Notes under the pieces: generated by a model
Databases searched by the model: none
Told to the model about the DNA's origin: nothing
The model's input: only the letters and a program-made list of their open reading frames with translations
Origin: Pseudomonadota bacterium
GTDB lineage: Bacteria > Pseudomonadota > Gammaproteobacteria > Burkholderiales > Nitrosomonadaceae
Direction: 5' to 3'
Length of the DNA stretch: 7,323 bases
NCBI GenBank assembly: GCA_018240935.1
Contig: JAFEEV010000333.1
Coordinates: forward strand, 1-7,323
Position numbers and translations under genes: made by a program
Part shown: positions 6,887 through 7,323 of the stretch, in pieces
Layout: each line of letters begins with the position of its first letter
Numbering within the stretch: position 1 is the stretch's first letter

Positions 6887-6904
6887 GACTGACTGCATTC
6901 AGTC
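6887..6904. promoter_or_regulatory. Inverted repeat GACTGA-CTGCAT-TCAGTC, possible operator
   Basis: Perfect 6-bp arms around a 6-nt spacer; an alternative GACTG-CATT-CAGTC pairing (6891-6904) also exists. It shares CTGACT with the inverted repeat at 6857-6872. Candidate regulator site for the lipoprotein gene or the divergent pair; no protein is known to bind it. Confidence 0.35.
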
Positions 6905-6954
6905 CCGATTCAGATCGATCGCAGTACAGTGATTCCATCCGAAACCCGCAGCTG

Positions 6955-6961
6955 AAAGGAG
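6955..6961 (+). promoter_or_regulatory. Shine-Dalgarno AAAGGAG of the lipoprotein gene
   Basis: AAAGGAG lies seven nt before ATG at 6969. It supports this start even though it gives the signal peptide an unusually long hydrophilic N-terminal part. Confidence 0.8.
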
Positions 6962-6968
6962 AAGCAAC

Positions 6969-7323
6969 ATGGACATCGAAAAACACATTCCATTTTTGTG
7001 CAATCGAGGCGAACCTGGCGTTAATCTTCAAAGCTGGTTGTTACTTTTGCTGCTGATTGGGTTGCTTTCCGGTTGTAAAACCGTGCCCATCCAGGACAGG
7101 AATTTTGCCGAAAACGGCGGTTTCTGGGAGCAAGACGAGAATATGGGATTCCGCCTTCATCGCAATGCCGGAGCAAGCGATGCCGTCATCGGAACGCTGT
7201 ACGCATCGGGCAAGAATGTGCTGTTGAACGGCGATCAAGTAAAAGTTTCCGCATCGGTAAAAAACAATTCATTTGTAAGCTCGGGCATGCAAAGCGGCGC
7301 ACGCAGCGAATTCAAAGCATCGG
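6969..7323 (+). CDS. Lipoprotein with FecR-like region, C-terminus beyond right edge
   Basis: The plus-strand frame is open from ATG at 6969 to the right edge, giving 118 residues. A hydrophilic N-terminal part (1-22) precedes a hydrophobic run (WLLLLLLIGL, 23-32) and the lipobox LSGC with the lipidated cysteine at C36. The +2 residue is Lys, not Asp, so sorting to the outer membrane is expected. After a charged linker, residues about 66-118 (DAVIGTLYASGKNVLLNGDQ onward, then SSGMQSGARSEFKAS) look like the opening of a FecR-type beta domain: a short VIG-start strand, a NGxxV turn, and a SG-x-GAR-EF strand. That assignment is by pattern only. It is divergent from sqr and no function is evident. 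The TTG codons inside the signal region would disrupt it and are poorer starts. Confidence 0.85.
   Translation, partial: MDIEKHIPFLCNRGEPGVNLQSWLLLLLLIGLLSGCKTVPIQDRNFAENGGFWEQDENMGFRLHRNAGASDAVIGTLYASGKNVLLNGDQVKVSASVKNNSFVSSGMQSGARSEFKAS

Larger units (their letters stand above)
6583..6969. promoter_or_regulatory. Divergent intergenic region between sqr and the lipoprotein gene
   Basis: About 390 nt separate the two divergent genes. It must contain the sqr promoter (minus) and probably the lipoprotein promoter (plus). The sqr-proximal 87 nt (6583-6669) has no close match to a -35/-10 pair; it contains the 10-bp self-complementary CGATCGATCG at 6652-6661, partly repeated at 6913-6921. The middle is occupied by a 141-bp MITE. 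The lipoprotein-proximal part starts with an AT-rich tract (about 6819-6860), the most promoter-like composition, then two short inverted repeats. A poor sigma-70 match spans the MITE end (TTTTTC at 6800, TAAAAC at 6822, 16-nt spacer). Without the MITE and one copy of the target duplication, the original spacing would be about 250 nt. Confidence 0.5.

Noticed and set aside
6652..6921. Repeated GATCGATCG at 6652-6661 and 6913-6921 as a regulator site pair
   Set aside because: Tandem GATC-type palindromes of this size arise easily by chance; there is no conserved flanking symmetry.
7041..7238. 65-codon open frame on the minus strand
   Set aside because: Antisense to the lipoprotein, which has a strong Shine-Dalgarno, signal sequence and lipobox.
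1..7323. CRISPR array, tRNA, rRNA or tandem repeat
   Set aside because: No regularly spaced repeats, cloverleaf or rRNA-like stretch was seen on either strand.

Overview
The window (about 55% GC by eye) looks like a beta- or gammaproteobacterial chromosome segment. The reasons are strong Shine-Dalgarno sites, a Gram-negative tripartite efflux pump, an outer-membrane-type lipoprotein and a sulfide:quinone oxidoreductase of the Acidithiobacillus ferrooxidans kind. A betaproteobacterium such as a Nitrosomonadales member is a guess from style only.

Layout, right to left on the minus strand: sqr (6571-5285), a DUF2892 membrane protein (5283-5083), a 168-nt gap, then a TolC-type outer membrane factor (4914-3520), a periplasmic adaptor (3509-2421) and an AcrB-type RND permease (2421 to the left edge, C-terminus missing). 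Spacings are 1 nt, 168 nt, 10 nt and a 1-nt TGATG overlap, so the five genes are probably one transcription unit or two coupled ones. sqr and the DUF2892 gene each have a GTG codon lying inside the Shine-Dalgarno sequence; the ATG just downstream is the better start in both cases.

On the plus strand, 6969 to the right edge encodes the N-terminal 118 residues of a lipoprotein with a FecR-like beta-rich region. It is divergent from the sqr operon. The roughly 400-nt divergent intergenic region holds a 141-bp IS5-type MITE (6674-6814) with 15-bp terminal inverted repeats, a CTAA target duplication on both sides and a large internal palindrome. Downstream of the MITE are two short perfect inverted repeats, about three helical turns apart, that may be operators.

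Functional reading: SQR oxidises sulfide at the membrane and passes electrons to quinone, yielding polysulfide or sulfur. DUF2892 proteins commonly accompany sulfide and persulfide enzymes. Downstream linkage to a complete RND pump suggests a pump tied to sulfide or reactive sulfur stress, with unknown substrate. That link is inferred from gene order only. No transcriptional regulator gene and no convincing terminator is visible.
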